Assembly: GCA_027488395.1 (NCBI GenBank)
Contig: JAIYBT010000022.1
Span: forward strand, 50,308-114,307
Direction: 5' to 3'
From: Methylophilaceae bacterium
GTDB taxonomy: Bacteria; Pseudomonadota; Gammaproteobacteria; Burkholderiales; Methylophilaceae
DNA length: 64,000 nt
In this document: piece after piece, positions 48,637-58,792 of the stretch
Position numbering within the stretch: the stretch's first letter is position 1
Layout: every line of letters begins with the position of its first letter
Position numbers and translations under genes: made by a program
Notes under the pieces: generated by a model
Told to the model about the DNA's origin: nothing
Database searches by the model: none
Seen by the model: only the letters and a program-made list of their open reading frames with translations

Positions 48637-49248
48637 TTACTCAGCGATCATGTCAACGCCCTTGGGCGCTTTAAACAAAAACTGATTTGGGGTAAGCGTC
48701 GGGTTGACTTCCACCTCGCTAAATACAATATAGGTGCTTTGTCCAAAGCTATCGACCATGCGCATTTCGGCCAATTGCCGATCCCGAAAACTAATAATCA
48801 CCACTTGAAAGCCACTGTCTTTTTGCTTGGGCCGCGCTTGGATACGTTGTAACCCGCCTTGCGATTGCAAGCGCGTGAGCATAAAACCAGACTCTACCGC
48901 CGGTCCGCCCGCAAGCAATGCCGCTGGACTGGTGCCTAACACTTGCTCCAAGGCGCGCACCGTCACTTGTTGCAAATCGATATCAAACAAAAAGACTTGC
49001 TGACCATCGCTGATGATTTGTTGCTCATAGGGTTTGTTGTAATCCCAACGAAATTTATTGGGGCGGGATAACAGCATGGTGCCAGCTACGGCTTGTAATT
49101 TGCGCCCTTTTTGGTCAAACACGGTTTGCTCAAACCGCGCACGCATGGCGTGGGTGTTACTGTAAAAATGGCGTAAATCCTCAATGCCATCAGCGTATGC
49201 GGCGACGCTCACCAAGCAACCTGCCAATAAGCTTATCCATTTATTCAA
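48637..49248 (-). CDS. lolA: Outer-membrane lipoprotein carrier LolA
   Basis: LolA ferries lipoproteins across the periplasm from LolCDE to LolB. The 203-residue precursor has a signal peptide ending AAYA and the mature motif [22 protein letters not shown]. The pattern [18 protein letters not shown] is diagnostic. The start codon is TTG at 49248, supported by a GGAGG site a few bases upstream; it overlaps the ftsK stop by 8 bp. Confidence 0.95.
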   Translation of the reverse strand: MNKWISLLAGCLVSVAAYADGIEDLRHFYSNTHAMRARFEQTVFDQKGRKLQAVAGTMLLSRPNKFRWDYNKPYEQQIISDGQQVFLFDIDLQQVTVRALEQVLGTSPAALLAGGPAVESGFMLTRLQSQGGLQRIQARPKQKDSGFQVVIISFRDRQLAEMRMVDSFGQSTYIVFSEVEVNPTLTPNQFLFKAPKGVDMIAE

Positions 49249-51553
49249 GTTCGCCTCCAGCCTTAATTAACACTTCACGGTTGCCATTACTTTGCATGGC
49301 GGAAACCAAGCCAGCGCGTTCCATATCTTCTATCAAACGCGCAGCACGGTTGTAGCCGATGCGTAATTGGCGTTGTACTGCAGAAATAGAGGCTCGACGG
49401 GTTTTGAGGACGATGGCCACGGCTTCATCGTAGAGCGGATCTTTTTCACCGCCAGCGTCATTCCCCAACATTCCCTCCAGCTCTGCGCCGCCTTCGGTCT
49501 CGTTGGTGAGTATGCCTTCAATATAATTAGGCTCACCTTGGGCTTTTAAAAAGTTAACCACGTTATGCACTTCACCATCACTAACAAACGCACCATGTAT
49601 CCGTTGTGGGTAGCCACTACCTGGCGGTAAGTACAGCATGTCGCCTTGTCCTAGCAGCGTTTCTGCCCCCATTTGATCTAAAATGGTCCGCGAATCGATT
49701 TTGCTTGATACCTGAAACGCTACACGGGTCGGTACGTTGGCTTTAATTAAGCCCGTAATCACATCCACGGAAGGACGTTGGGTGGCCAGTACCAAGTGGA
49801 TGCCCGAAGCACGCGCTTTTTGGGCGAGCCGCGCAATCAACTCTTCAACCTTTTTACCTACCACCATCATTAAATCAGCTAATTCATCAATCACCACCAC
49901 AATTAAAGGCATTTCCTCTAAAGGCTCGGGCGCATCTGGCGTCAGGCTAAAGGGATGGGGAATGGCGGTGCCCTGCTTTTTCGCATCGAGGATTTTTTGG
50001 TTATAGCCTGCAAGGTTACGCACACCTAAGGTGGACATCAGCTTATAGCGGCGCTCCATTTCGGCCACACACCAATTAAGCGCATTGGCGGCCTGCCGCA
50101 TATCTGTCACGACCGGTGCCAGCAAATGAGGAATGCCTTCGTATACGGATAACTCCAGCATTTTAGGGTCGATTAAAATCATGCGCACCCGACTGGCTTC
50201 GGCTTTGTAGAGCAAGCTTAAAATCAGCGCATTGATCGCCACCGATTTACCTGACCCTGTGGTGCCTGCCACTAACACATGCGGCATTTTGGCTAAATCG
50301 GCCACCACTGGTTTGCCCGCAATGTCTTTACCCATGGCAATGGCTAATGGCGAATTTAAATCGGCATAGGCTTGGCTACCCATGATTTCAGTAAGGGAGA
50401 CGATTTGTCGTTTTGGATTTGGAATTTCTAAACCCATCAGGCTTTTACCAGGAATCGTTTCCACCACACGCACACTGATCACCGATAAGGCACGGGCTAA
50501 ATCGCGTGCCAAATTGGTAATTTGACTGCCTTTTACCCCTGGAGCGGGATCTAACTCGTAACGGGTAATCACAGGGCCAGGTTGCGCAGTCGTGACTTTG
50601 ACTTCAATGCCAAAATCCATCAACTTGCGTTCGATCAAGCGTGACGTGAAATCTAAGGTTTCAGCAGATTGCAATTCTACTGACTGGTTGACTGCGTCGA
50701 GCAGATGCAGTGGAGGTAAGCCCTCTTGTTCAATCGACTCGAATAACACCGCTTGTTTTTCTTTAATCACCCGCTCACTTGGCACAATCGCCACTTCTGG
50801 CACGGTGATTTCAACCGGTTTACGGTCCTCGGTACGCTTGCGCTCCGCTTGCACAAAATCTTCCCGCGCTTGCAACGCTTGTTTACCTAAACGGCGATCT
50901 TGCCAATCTTGATAACTGGCGAGCGACCAATCCCCAAAACGGATCATATAGTCGCCCAATCGCTCGCTCATGGTCAGCAGTGACCAGCCGGTCGCAATGC
51001 TCAATGCGGTGGCAAACAGCACCAGTAGAATCATGGTAGACCCAGCAAAGCCAAACAAACTTCGCATCAGGTGATCGATACCCCCACCGACCACACCGCC
51101 TTGTTGCAACGGAAAGTCTGCTGGCAAACTAAATACATGGCCAGCTTCCAGTGCGCAGGAAGCCAGCAGCAAACAACCAAACCCGACCGCATTTAGCCAC
51201 CACGCTTGTCGTTCACTTGGGGCTTGATGTAATTGCAAATACATCAGCCAAACCCGATAAAACAACAAGGCAACGACCCACCAAGCAGACAAGCCAAACA
51301 AGGAGAGCAAAATATCAGACACCCAAGCCCCCACCACGCCCACCGCGTTATGAATTTGCACGCCATCTTCTACTGCGTGCGTCCAGCCTGGATCTTCATG
51401 ATGATAGGTGGCTAAAATGACCGTGAAAAAAACACCCAATGCCCCCCAAGCGACCCAAGCCACTTCGCGCAGAATTTTGGCGTCTTTGAGTTGCTTTTCG
51501 GTGGATACTTTCTCGAGGCGCGCATTGGCTACTTTTTTTTGTTTAAAAAACAA
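49241..51553 (-). CDS. ftsK: DNA translocase FtsK
   Basis: FtsK pumps chromosomal DNA through the septum and activates XerCD at dif. The 770-residue protein has four or five N-terminal transmembrane segments (to about residue 200) and a short linker. A RecA-like motor follows with Walker [16 protein letters not shown] and [20 protein letters not shown]. The gamma winged-helix domain ([32 protein letters not shown]) ends it. The only plausible start is TTG at 51553. It forms an operon with lolA and rarA. Confidence 0.96.
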   Translation of the reverse strand: MFFKQKKVANARLEKVSTEKQLKDAKILREVAWVAWGALGVFFTVILATYHHEDPGWTHAVEDGVQIHNAVGVVGAWVSDILLSLFGLSAWWVVALLFYRVWLMYLQLHQAPSERQAWWLNAVGFGCLLLASCALEAGHVFSLPADFPLQQGGVVGGGIDHLMRSLFGFAGSTMILLVLFATALSIATGWSLLTMSERLGDYMIRFGDWSLASYQDWQDRRLGKQALQAREDFVQAERKRTEDRKPVEITVPEVAIVPSERVIKEKQAVLFESIEQEGLPPLHLLDAVNQSVELQSAETLDFTSRLIERKLMDFGIEVKVTTAQPGPVITRYELDPAPGVKGSQITNLARDLARALSVISVRVVETIPGKSLMGLEIPNPKRQIVSLTEIMGSQAYADLNSPLAIAMGKDIAGKPVVADLAKMPHVLVAGTTGSGKSVAINALILSLLYKAEASRVRMILIDPKMLELSVYEGIPHLLAPVVTDMRQAANALNWCVAEMERRYKLMSTLGVRNLAGYNQKILDAKKQGTAIPHPFSLTPDAPEPLEEMPLIVVVIDELADLMMVVGKKVEELIARLAQKARASGIHLVLATQRPSVDVITGLIKANVPTRVAFQVSSKIDSRTILDQMGAETLLGQGDMLYLPPGSGYPQRIHGAFVSDGEVHNVVNFLKAQGEPNYIEGILTNETEGGAELEGMLGNDAGGEKDPLYDEAVAIVLKTRRASISAVQRQLRIGYNRAARLIEDMERAGLVSAMQSNGNREVLIKAGGELE

Positions 51554-51676
51554 ACTCTTATCGCTTTCCGTGCAACAATGAACTTAAAAGATTATAACAA
51601 AATCAAATTGCAGTCAGTGGGTTCAAGACTTAAAATAGCACACAACAGTTATCTAACAATAAAATGAGGAATTACC

Positions 51677-52141
51677 ATGGATATAGGCATTAACAACAGC
51701 GACCGCCAGCAGATTGCTGACGGCTTATCCAAGCTATTGGCAGATACATATACCTTGTATTTGAAAACCCACTATTTCCACTGGAACGTCACCGGGCCGA
51801 TGTTCAACACCTTGCATTTAATGTTTGAAACCCAATATACCGAATTAGCGTTAGCAGTGGATTTGGTTGCGGAACGTATTCGCTCGTTAGGGGTGTACGC
51901 CCCTGGGACCTATGCGCAATTTGTAAAATTATCATCTATTCCTGAAACCATCGAGGTACCCAAAGCTACCGATATGATTTCAGAGCTGGTAGCAGGCCAT
52001 GAAGCCGTGTGCCGCACGGCACGCAGCGTATTTCCTGCGGCGGAACAAGCCTCCGACGAAGCCACCGCTGATTTACTTACCCAACGGTTACAATTGCATG
52101 AAAAAACCGCATGGATGTTGCGTAGTTTGTTAGAACAGTAA
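51677..52141 (+). CDS. dps: Dps-family ferritin-like protein
   Basis: The 154-residue protein forms iron-storing dodecamers that protect DNA from oxidation. The ferroxidase site lies in [26 protein letters not shown], with His and Glu/Asp ligands, followed by [20 protein letters not shown]. It lacks a long Lys-rich N-terminal tail, so direct DNA binding is uncertain. GAGGAA precedes the ATG. It is divergent from ftsK. Confidence 0.93.
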   Translation: MDIGINNSDRQQIADGLSKLLADTYTLYLKTHYFHWNVTGPMFNTLHLMFETQYTELALAVDLVAERIRSLGVYAPGTYAQFVKLSSIPETIEVPKATDMISELVAGHEAVCRTARSVFPAAEQASDEATADLLTQRLQLHEKTAWMLRSLLEQ

Positions 52142-52222
52142 GTCATACGTACCATCTAGCGCGGCTGTGGAGCGCGTGTTGTTTCATCCACACTTAATGC
52201 ATATTTCAATCACAAGCAGTGC

Positions 52223-52268
52223 GCACATGAAGGTGTGAGCACATAGAGTTTAAGCACATAAAGTTAAG
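52223..52268. repeat. Three-copy degenerate tandem repeat after dps
   Basis: Units of 15-16 bp begin with GCACAT at 52223, 52239 and 52254 (GCACATGAAGGTGTGA, GCACATAGAGTTTAA, GCACATAAAGTTAAG). They lie between dps and trxB. Confidence 0.6.
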
Positions 52269-52287
52269 CGCAATTCACAGCGCTTAA

Positions 52288-53271
<984 letters not shown>

Positions 53272-53342
53272 TTGTATTGAACACTGGCTTTGTGTCTGCC
53301 ACAAGCCAGCCTCAATAGCAGTTCAATCGTGCCTTAGGCAGA

Positions 53343-53924
53343 TTGACCGCTGATGGGATCCAACATTGGGATGAACGCGTGGGCACAGCGCTAGAAGATG
53401 AAGACCCGAATGACCTGCAACTGTTTCATGAGGCAGTCAAAGGCGCTCGCCCCGTCAAACCGAGCCGTATCCTACATCCACCCAAAAAACCAAAGCCCAT
53501 TCCTCGGCAGCTGATTCGTGACGAACAGCAAGCCCTGATTGACTCGTTAAGCGACCACTATATTCCCGCGCATGAACTTGAAAGCGGCGAAGAGTTGCTT
53601 TATTTACGTGAGGGTCAATCGCCGATGGTGCTCAGCAAACTGCGCCGTGGCTTCTGGGTGGTACAAGCGCATATTGATTTACATGGCCTCATCAGCGATG
53701 AGGCTCGCTTATATGTGGCTGAGTTTATTGCCGATTGTAAAAAACGCGGCTTACGTTGTGTGCGGATTGTGCATGGCAAAGGCCTAGGCTCACGCAATAA
53801 AGAACCTGTACTAAAACACAAACTGCGCAATTGGCTGATGCAAAAAGATGAAGTGATTGCCTATGCGCAAGCCAAATCTACCGATGGTGGCAGCGGTGCG
53901 GTCATCGTATTATTAAAAGCCTAG
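53343..53924 (+). CDS. Smr-domain protein
   Basis: The 193-residue protein has an N-terminal linker with LQLFHEAVKGARPV, typical of stand-alone YdaL/SmrA-like proteins. A C-terminal Smr domain (about residues 110-190) carries the DLHG motif (HIDLHGLISDEA), HGKGLGSRN and GGSGAVIVLLK. Smr domains nick DNA or RNA; recent family members act on stalled ribosomes. The start appears to be TTG at 53343, with a weak AGG site, because no in-frame ATG precedes the conserved region; a GTG at 53379 is possible. Confidence 0.85.
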   Translation: MTADGIQHWDERVGTALEDEDPNDLQLFHEAVKGARPVKPSRILHPPKKPKPIPRQLIRDEQQALIDSLSDHYIPAHELESGEELLYLREGQSPMVLSKLRRGFWVVQAHIDLHGLISDEARLYVAEFIADCKKRGLRCVRIVHGKGLGSRNKEPVLKHKLRNWLMQKDEVIAYAQAKSTDGGSGAVIVLLKA

Positions 53925-54038
53925 GTTTATCAAAAACCACGTTTTATCAAAAGCCACGGTTTATCAAAAAATTGTTCTTATCCAAAAATTAGTTATATCA
54001 ATCGCTTAATTTTAAAACTTAGGTTTATTAAAAACCCA
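53920..54038. repeat. Degenerate direct repeats after the Smr gene
   Basis: Copies of TTTATCAAAAACCAC-like units occur at 53925, 53941 and 53958, and a fourth (AGGTTTATTAAAAACCC) near 54021. The first begins in the last codons of the Smr gene. The rest of this 335-bp gap (to 54259) holds only AT-rich sequence and the presumed promoter of the DUF3034 gene. Confidence 0.6.
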
Positions 54039-54259
54039 AATCTATAAACTAGCGAGATTGACTACAATCCCCCGCAACACAGCCTGCTGCATTCCCCACT
54101 CGCGCAACCATTGCATCTCCCCCTTGCAACGCAAATAAGGCTTTTTCCAACCATTGCATAGAGGGTGATGGTGTGTGCCGAATCATTTATTTCATTGTTT
54201 TTGCATCTTATCTTTGATTGAACGCGTATATAGCATGACTTCGTTCAACTAAAGGATTT

Positions 54260-55243
54260 ATGATGGCGCACTCGCTCCCCTCTCTAGGTTTCAAACTCAA
54301 GCATGCCGTGCTGTTGGCGTGCTTGGCTGCTTCATCCAGCGTCATTGCTGATACCTCACTTAGCAATAAATTATTACTGACCGGCGGCGTTTCACAAGTG
54401 GAAGGTGCTGCAGGCGGCGGCCTGACCCCGTGGGCAGTCATTGGCGGCTACGGTACCAATGATGAAATCGGCGCCAACGTACATTACACCTACGCAAAAA
54501 CAGGAGACTATAAACTCGATAGTTATGGCGTCACTGTTGGCTTTTATGACCGTGTAGAGCTGTCGATTGCCGAGCAAAAATTTGATATTGGCAACTTACG
54601 CAATAAAGTCACCGCAGGGTTAGGTGCCGATGTCATTGGTCGCGACACCCTCGATCAAACCATTATTGGCGCAAAAGTGCGGGTATTGGGTGAAGCTGTG
54701 CTTGATGCAGACAGTTGGTTACCGCAAGTGGCTGTGGGTTTGCAATACAAACGCAATCATGATGATCGTTTTATTAAAAGTGCAGTGATTGGGGCTAAAA
54801 GTAGCGATGGCGTGGACTTATATGTGGCGGCTACCAAGTTATTTTTATCGCAAAGCCTGCTCGTCAACAGCACCCTGCGCTTCACGAAAGCCAACCAGTT
54901 TGGTTTATTAGGATTTGGCGGTGATCGTCATGACAATTATCAACCGCAACTTGAGTTATCTGCTGCGTACTTACTCAGCAAAAATATCGCGATTGGTGCG
55001 GAATATCGCATGAAACCAAACAACCTGCGTAGCCCTGCCAACGCAGCCTTGTTTGGTGGGCAAAAAGTAGTCGATTTAGACGAAGAAGATGCGTTTGATC
55101 TGTTTGTCGCCTATGCCCCAACAAAACATGTGTCGCTCACCTTGGCTTACGTCAACCTTGGCAATATCGCAACGGTCGCGCCAGTCGGCGCTAACTATGG
55201 CACCCAAGATGGCGTGTATGCCTCCGCGCAATTTGGCTTCTAA
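54260..55243 (+). CDS. DUF3034-family outer-membrane protein
   Basis: The 327-residue precursor has a signal peptide (about 1-30, ending SVIA). A predicted barrel follows that starts with the family pattern KLLLTGGVSQVEGAAGGGL, TPWAVIGGYGTNDEIG. It ends ASAQFGF, an outer-membrane assembly signal. Strand-like segments alternate throughout. Function is unknown. It is 16 bp upstream of an exported truncated haemoglobin, and I know this pairing from other betaproteobacteria, which suggests a shared role in the envelope. Confidence 0.85.
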   Translation: MMAHSLPSLGFKLKHAVLLACLAASSSVIADTSLSNKLLLTGGVSQVEGAAGGGLTPWAVIGGYGTNDEIGANVHYTYAKTGDYKLDSYGVTVGFYDRVELSIAEQKFDIGNLRNKVTAGLGADVIGRDTLDQTIIGAKVRVLGEAVLDADSWLPQVAVGLQYKRNHDDRFIKSAVIGAKSSDGVDLYVAATKLFLSQSLLVNSTLRFTKANQFGLLGFGGDRHDNYQPQLELSAAYLLSKNIAIGAEYRMKPNNLRSPANAALFGGQKVVDLDEEDAFDLFVAYAPTKHVSLTLAYVNLGNIATVAPVGANYGTQDGVYASAQFGF

Positions 55244-55259
55244 TCAATAAGGAATCATT

Positions 55260-55721
55260 ATGTATAAATTAGTTTTTTCGCTCGCATTGAGCAGTGTTTT
55301 ACTGTCCGCGCCTATGACCGTATTGGCAGAAGCCTCACCTAATTTGGGTAATACTGCCATGGAAACAGATGAGGTGTTTCAGGCATTTGGCGGTAAAACG
55401 GGTCTGGTCAACATCATGGATGATTTCATGATCAATTTGGTCAACGATCCACGTACCAAGCCTTATTTTGATAATGAAAAACAAACCTACATTAAAGCCA
55501 TGTTGGTTGAACAAATGTGTGAATTGTTAAACGGTGGCTGTCGTTACCCTGGTCGGGATATGAAAAGCTCACACACAGGCTTGAACATTAACCGCGCCGC
55601 GTTTAACGCTTTGGTGGAAGATTTTCAATTGGCCATGGATAAACATCAAGTGCCGTTTCGTGCCCAAAATAAACTATTGGCTAAACTGGCGCCCATGTAT
55701 CGCATGATTGAAGAAAAATAA
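55260..55721 (+). CDS. Exported group 1 truncated haemoglobin
   Basis: The 153-residue precursor has a signal peptide (about 1-23, ending VLA), unusual for globins, so the globin would act in the periplasm. The 2/2 fold is recognised by GGKTGLVNIMDDF, NDPRTKPYF, EQMCELLNGGCRYPGRDMK and the proximal His105 in SSHTGLNI. The B9/B10 pair is Phe56-Met57, where many family members have Phe-Tyr. Cys87 and Cys94 could form a disulfide. Roles in NO or oxygen chemistry are possible but untested. Confidence 0.9.
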   Translation: MYKLVFSLALSSVLLSAPMTVLAEASPNLGNTAMETDEVFQAFGGKTGLVNIMDDFMINLVNDPRTKPYFDNEKQTYIKAMLVEQMCELLNGGCRYPGRDMKSSHTGLNINRAAFNALVEDFQLAMDKHQVPFRAQNKLLAKLAPMYRMIEEK

Positions 55722-55740
55722 ACGCGATGGTTACCTGAGC

Positions 55741-55788
55741 GCTTGATTGGCTGCTTGATTCGTTGAATGGTTCGCTGAATGGTTCGGT
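55741..55788. repeat. Four 12-bp degenerate tandem repeats after the globin gene
   Basis: Units GCTTGATTGGCT, GCTTGATTCGTT, GAATGGTTCGCT and GAATGGTTCGGT follow each other without gaps. Confidence 0.6.
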
Positions 55789-55986
55789 GCATTGCGTTTT
55801 TTAAACGTAGGCACCGATTTTTTTCGTCGTTGCTACCGATCAAACGTCTGTTTACCGCCTGCAGTCACAGACATCCGTCATTGGATTTAACAACCGTATG
55901 CCTAGTGTTGCATCGAACAGACGGGGCTTGGTAACGCCTGCATCATGATCACTCTTTCAACCAAATACTTAAGTTATGGAGTCATG

Positions 55987-56238
55987 ATGAATACCATTAA
56001 TGCCAGCGAAATTAAACCCAATATGTCCGTGGTCTGTACTCAAAACGGTGAATTTGCCAAGGTCGATCATATGCAAGGCGCCAGCACCATCAAATTGATG
56101 AAAGACAAACAGGGTCAACACCATTTCATTCCACTGAGCTGGGTGGTGTCAACGCAGAATAACCAAGTGCATGTTAATAAATCAGGTGAACAAGCCATGA
56201 AAGAGTGGTCAGACACCGCGCCTAACCAAGCGAATTAA
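55987..56238 (+). CDS. DUF2171-like small protein
   Basis: The 83-residue protein starts MNTINASEIKPNMSVVC and contains GEFAKVDHMQG and a lysine-rich strand (IKLMKDKQGQHHFIPLSWV), the PRC-barrel-like pattern of DUF2171 proteins. GGAG at about 55978 supports this start over one at 55945. Function is unknown; family members occur in stress-associated clusters, as here. Confidence 0.78.
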   Translation: MNTINASEIKPNMSVVCTQNGEFAKVDHMQGASTIKLMKDKQGQHHFIPLSWVVSTQNNQVHVNKSGEQAMKEWSDTAPNQAN

Positions 56239-56293
56239 TCTGATGACGTGATCATCTAGCCGTTATCAATCACTCTGAAACGGATGCATGAGG

Positions 56294-56316
56294 AAGACCT
56301 CGACTAGCGAGGTCTT
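56294..56316. terminator. Terminator after the DUF2171 gene
   Basis: AAGACCTCG (56294-56302) pairs with CGAGGTCTT (56308-56316). The T tail is interrupted (GTTCTTGTTT), so efficiency may be modest. Confidence 0.7.
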
Positions 56317-56329
56317 GTTCTTGTTTAGC

Positions 56330-56665
56330 TTAGTATTTTTTACCATTGACGGCATCACGTTCGTTCACTTCCTCTTTACCGTTGGTCGTTCCCATCGGTT
56401 GATTATTCATTGAGGACGCGTTTCCCTCTGCCGGCTTTGATGCCCGTTTATGCAACATCAAGACACCATTGTTAATAGACATCTCATTAAATGTCGCTTC
56501 GCTGTAGCTTAAAAATTCATCTTTGGTCACCATTGCATCGCGATTGGTGTCCATCGCCTGCAACTCTGCTTGCGAATAAGTATGAGGATGCTTTGTTGCC
56601 GCATAAGCATTGAGCGAGGCCATGGTGAAAACCATAAAAATTAGACTAAATGTGCGTGTTTGCAT
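56330..56665 (-). CDS. Exported single-EF-hand protein
   Basis: The 111-residue precursor has a signal peptide (about 1-22, ending AYA). One EF-hand loop follows with Asp39, Asn41, Asp43 and Glu50 (DTNRDAMVTKDE), suited to calcium binding. The C-terminal half is polar and probably disordered. AAAGGAA precedes the ATG. It may buffer or sense calcium in the periplasm; no partner is evident. Confidence 0.75.
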   Translation of the reverse strand: MQTRTFSLIFMVFTMASLNAYAATKHPHTYSQAELQAMDTNRDAMVTKDEFLSYSEATFNEMSINNGVLMLHKRASKPAEGNASSMNNQPMGTTNGKEEVNERDAVNGKKY

Positions 56666-56739
56666 GATGTTCCTTTAAGTAAACGTGTATTGAATGTGCG
56701 TATACAGATGCCAATACGCACTTAATGAAACGGTATTAT

Positions 56740-56949
56740 TTATTTACCTACTTTATTGCCAATCACCCCGCCAACCGCAGCGCCACCCACGGTACCAAGT
56801 ACACCTCCACCTGTCAGCACTGCGCCAGCAACACCGCCGACCCCCGCACCAATCGCTGTACTTTTTTCACGAGCGGTCATGCCACTGCATGCAGTTAACA
56901 ATAAAAAACACATCATCCACCCGCATTGATATCTTTGAACTTGACGCAT
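56740..56949 (-). CDS. Glycine-zipper lipoprotein
   Basis: The 69-residue precursor has a lipobox LLTAC with Cys21, followed by a glycine-zipper hydrophobic pair (AIGAGVGGVAGAVL and LGTVGGAAVGGVIGN). It is of the 2TM/YMGG osmotically inducible type. It is probably a small envelope stress lipoprotein. AAAGGAA precedes the ATG. Confidence 0.82.
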   Translation of the reverse strand: MRQVQRYQCGWMMCFLLLTACSGMTAREKSTAIGAGVGGVAGAVLTGGGVLGTVGGAAVGGVIGNKVGK

Positions 56950-57163
56950 ATGGGTTCCTTTTATAAGAGGTTGTATAGATCAGCACCCCACTCTATGCAC
57001 TATGGGCGCCGCTGTATGTGCGCTAAGCAGGCGGTGAACAACACACAGATTCAACCTGCAAAATGGGTGATTGATTGGTGGGATACCGAACAGACTGCAT
57101 ACACTGCACTGCGCAATATGGACGTATATTTCCGCTTGCCTCACATTGCTCAAAGGAAACGCC

Positions 57164-57706
57164 ATGACACGCTATACCCACCAAGTCTCTGGTATTTTCC
57201 AGCGGCACCCCGATGCATTGGTTGCCTTTGAGCGCCTGCTCGCTAAAGGTTTTTCGCCAGAGCAAATGTTGATTGCGCCAAGCCGAACCCATTATCCAGC
57301 GCCGACTAAATCCGCTAAGAGCAATCACAGTTTGAACAATATGTTGGTGTTTGGGTTGATCGGCGTGGGCGCTGGCTTATTGATTGCGTTGGCGGTGGCA
57401 TGGTGGCTATTGGCGCAACATAGTCCATTATTACAAGCCAATCGGCTGGTGGTGATCATCGGCCTGCTCGGTTCAGGTGCGAGTGTTGGCGCCACCATCG
57501 GTGCCCTGCTGGGGTCTATGAAAACTGCAAGCTTTTTAAAGACCAGTACCCCTAAACATCAAATGTGGTTCGATCAATGGATACAACGCATTGTTGCTAG
57601 TCCGCAGATGTGCTTATCGGTGACTACCTATTCAATCGAAGAAACTGCCATGGTAGGCGAGGTATTGAAACCCGCTGTCAATCATTTTCAAGACGAGCGT
57701 ATTTAA
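57164..57706 (+). CDS. Two-TM membrane protein with stress-protein-like N-terminus
   Basis: The 180-residue protein starts with TRYTHQVSGIFQRHPDALVAFERLLAKGFSPEQ-like sequence, resembling the small N-terminal module of general-stress membrane proteins. Two transmembrane segments follow (about residues 65-87 and 98-120), the second with GSGASVGATIGALLGS. The C-terminal part is soluble. AAAGGAAA before the ATG at 57164 decides this start. I cannot name the family with certainty. Confidence 0.72.
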   Translation: MTRYTHQVSGIFQRHPDALVAFERLLAKGFSPEQMLIAPSRTHYPAPTKSAKSNHSLNNMLVFGLIGVGAGLLIALAVAWWLLAQHSPLLQANRLVVIIGLLGSGASVGATIGALLGSMKTASFLKTSTPKHQMWFDQWIQRIVASPQMCLSVTTYSIEETAMVGEVLKPAVNHFQDERI

Positions 57707-57739
57707 ACGCGCGATTAAAATCAACCTAAGGAGTTGTAG

Positions 57740-58147
57740 ATGGCAACCTATCAAAAATCTGTAATTATGATTGCAACATGGAGTTGTTTAGCCATGGTCA
57801 GCTGCACCAACCCCAATAGCGCCCAGCAAGCAGGTGAAAAAATCGATCGTGCAGTTGAACAGGCGGGCGACCATATCGACGATGCCAAACAGACCATCGC
57901 AACCGATAGCGAACAAGCCAAAGTAGATATCGCCGACAGCGTCATCACCACCAAGATTAAAACCGCTTTCTTGGCAGAGTCGAGCATTGCCAGTGCGAAT
58001 ATTACCGTGACCACGGTAAATGGCGTTGTTACCCTCACAGGCATTGTCAACTCACAGGCAGCCAGTGACAAAGCGACCGACATTGTCAACGTCATCACCG
58101 AGGTCAAACAGCTTAAAAATCAACTAAACGTGCAATCTGCTCAGTGA
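57740..58147 (+). CDS. BON-domain lipoprotein-like periplasmic protein
   Basis: The 135-residue precursor has a signal sequence with a lipobox-like end (AMVSC). A helical linker of acidic and alanine residues follows, then one BON domain (about residues 70-133: DSVITTKIKTAFLAESSI, VTVNGVVTLTGIVNS, TEVKQLKNQL). It resembles OsmY/YraP-type proteins that bind membranes under osmotic stress. AAGGAG precedes the ATG. Confidence 0.88.
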   Translation: MATYQKSVIMIATWSCLAMVSCTNPNSAQQAGEKIDRAVEQAGDHIDDAKQTIATDSEQAKVDIADSVITTKIKTAFLAESSIASANITVTTVNGVVTLTGIVNSQAASDKATDIVNVITEVKQLKNQLNVQSAQ

Positions 58148-58273
58148 TGCGTTGCGTGCTAGGCGCAGATAGCCAGATGCTTTCGTGGCGCTAAACTGAC
58201 GATCACATTGATAATTAAAGCGTTGCCCGCATGGCTCTAAAGTTGTTTTATAAGAATATAAAAAGGAATGCAC

Positions 58274-58663
58274 ATGACTGGATTTATACAAAATATTGAA
58301 ACAGCCACTGCTCACAATCAGGCGTTTCGTCGCGTGTTATACACTGCAAGCCATTGCCAATTGGTGGTGATGTCACTTAAGCCAAACGAGGACATTGGCG
58401 TTGAAATCCATAGCCTCGATCAATTTTTTCGATTGGAGTCAGGCTCGGGGCAAATGACCATGAATGGCATCACCACCGAAGTGCATGCTGGCGATGGCGT
58501 GATTGTCCCGGCAGGGGTTGAGCATAATTTGAAAAATACGGGTGCAGTCGATTTGCAGCTCTACACCCTGTACGCACCACCAAACCATCAAGCGGGAACT
58601 GTGCATCTCACCCGCGCGGATGCGATGCGCGCGCATGAACATTTTGATGGAGTCACAAACTGA
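58274..58663 (+). CDS. Cupin-domain protein
   Basis: The 129-residue protein has both cupin motifs: EIHSLDQFFRLESGSGQM (metal-binding His and Glu-like residues) and GDGVIVPAGVEHNLKNTG. It ends with a polar tail (HQAGTVHLTRADAMRAHEHF) seen in small cupins. The substrate or ligand is unknown. AAAGGA suits the ATG at 58274 better than the one at 58268. Confidence 0.87.
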   Translation: MTGFIQNIETATAHNQAFRRVLYTASHCQLVVMSLKPNEDIGVEIHSLDQFFRLESGSGQMTMNGITTEVHAGDGVIVPAGVEHNLKNTGAVDLQLYTLYAPPNHQAGTVHLTRADAMRAHEHFDGVTN

Positions 58664-58792
58664 TGCATCGCTGAAACGCGGGTGGTGCACCTGAACGTTC
58701 CCCGCGCTCGCTTTGCAAACGACCTCAGCTTAGATCTAATGTAATGTTTAACCCTGATGCAATGTTCAGTAAAGCTGAGACACCACGCTTAT

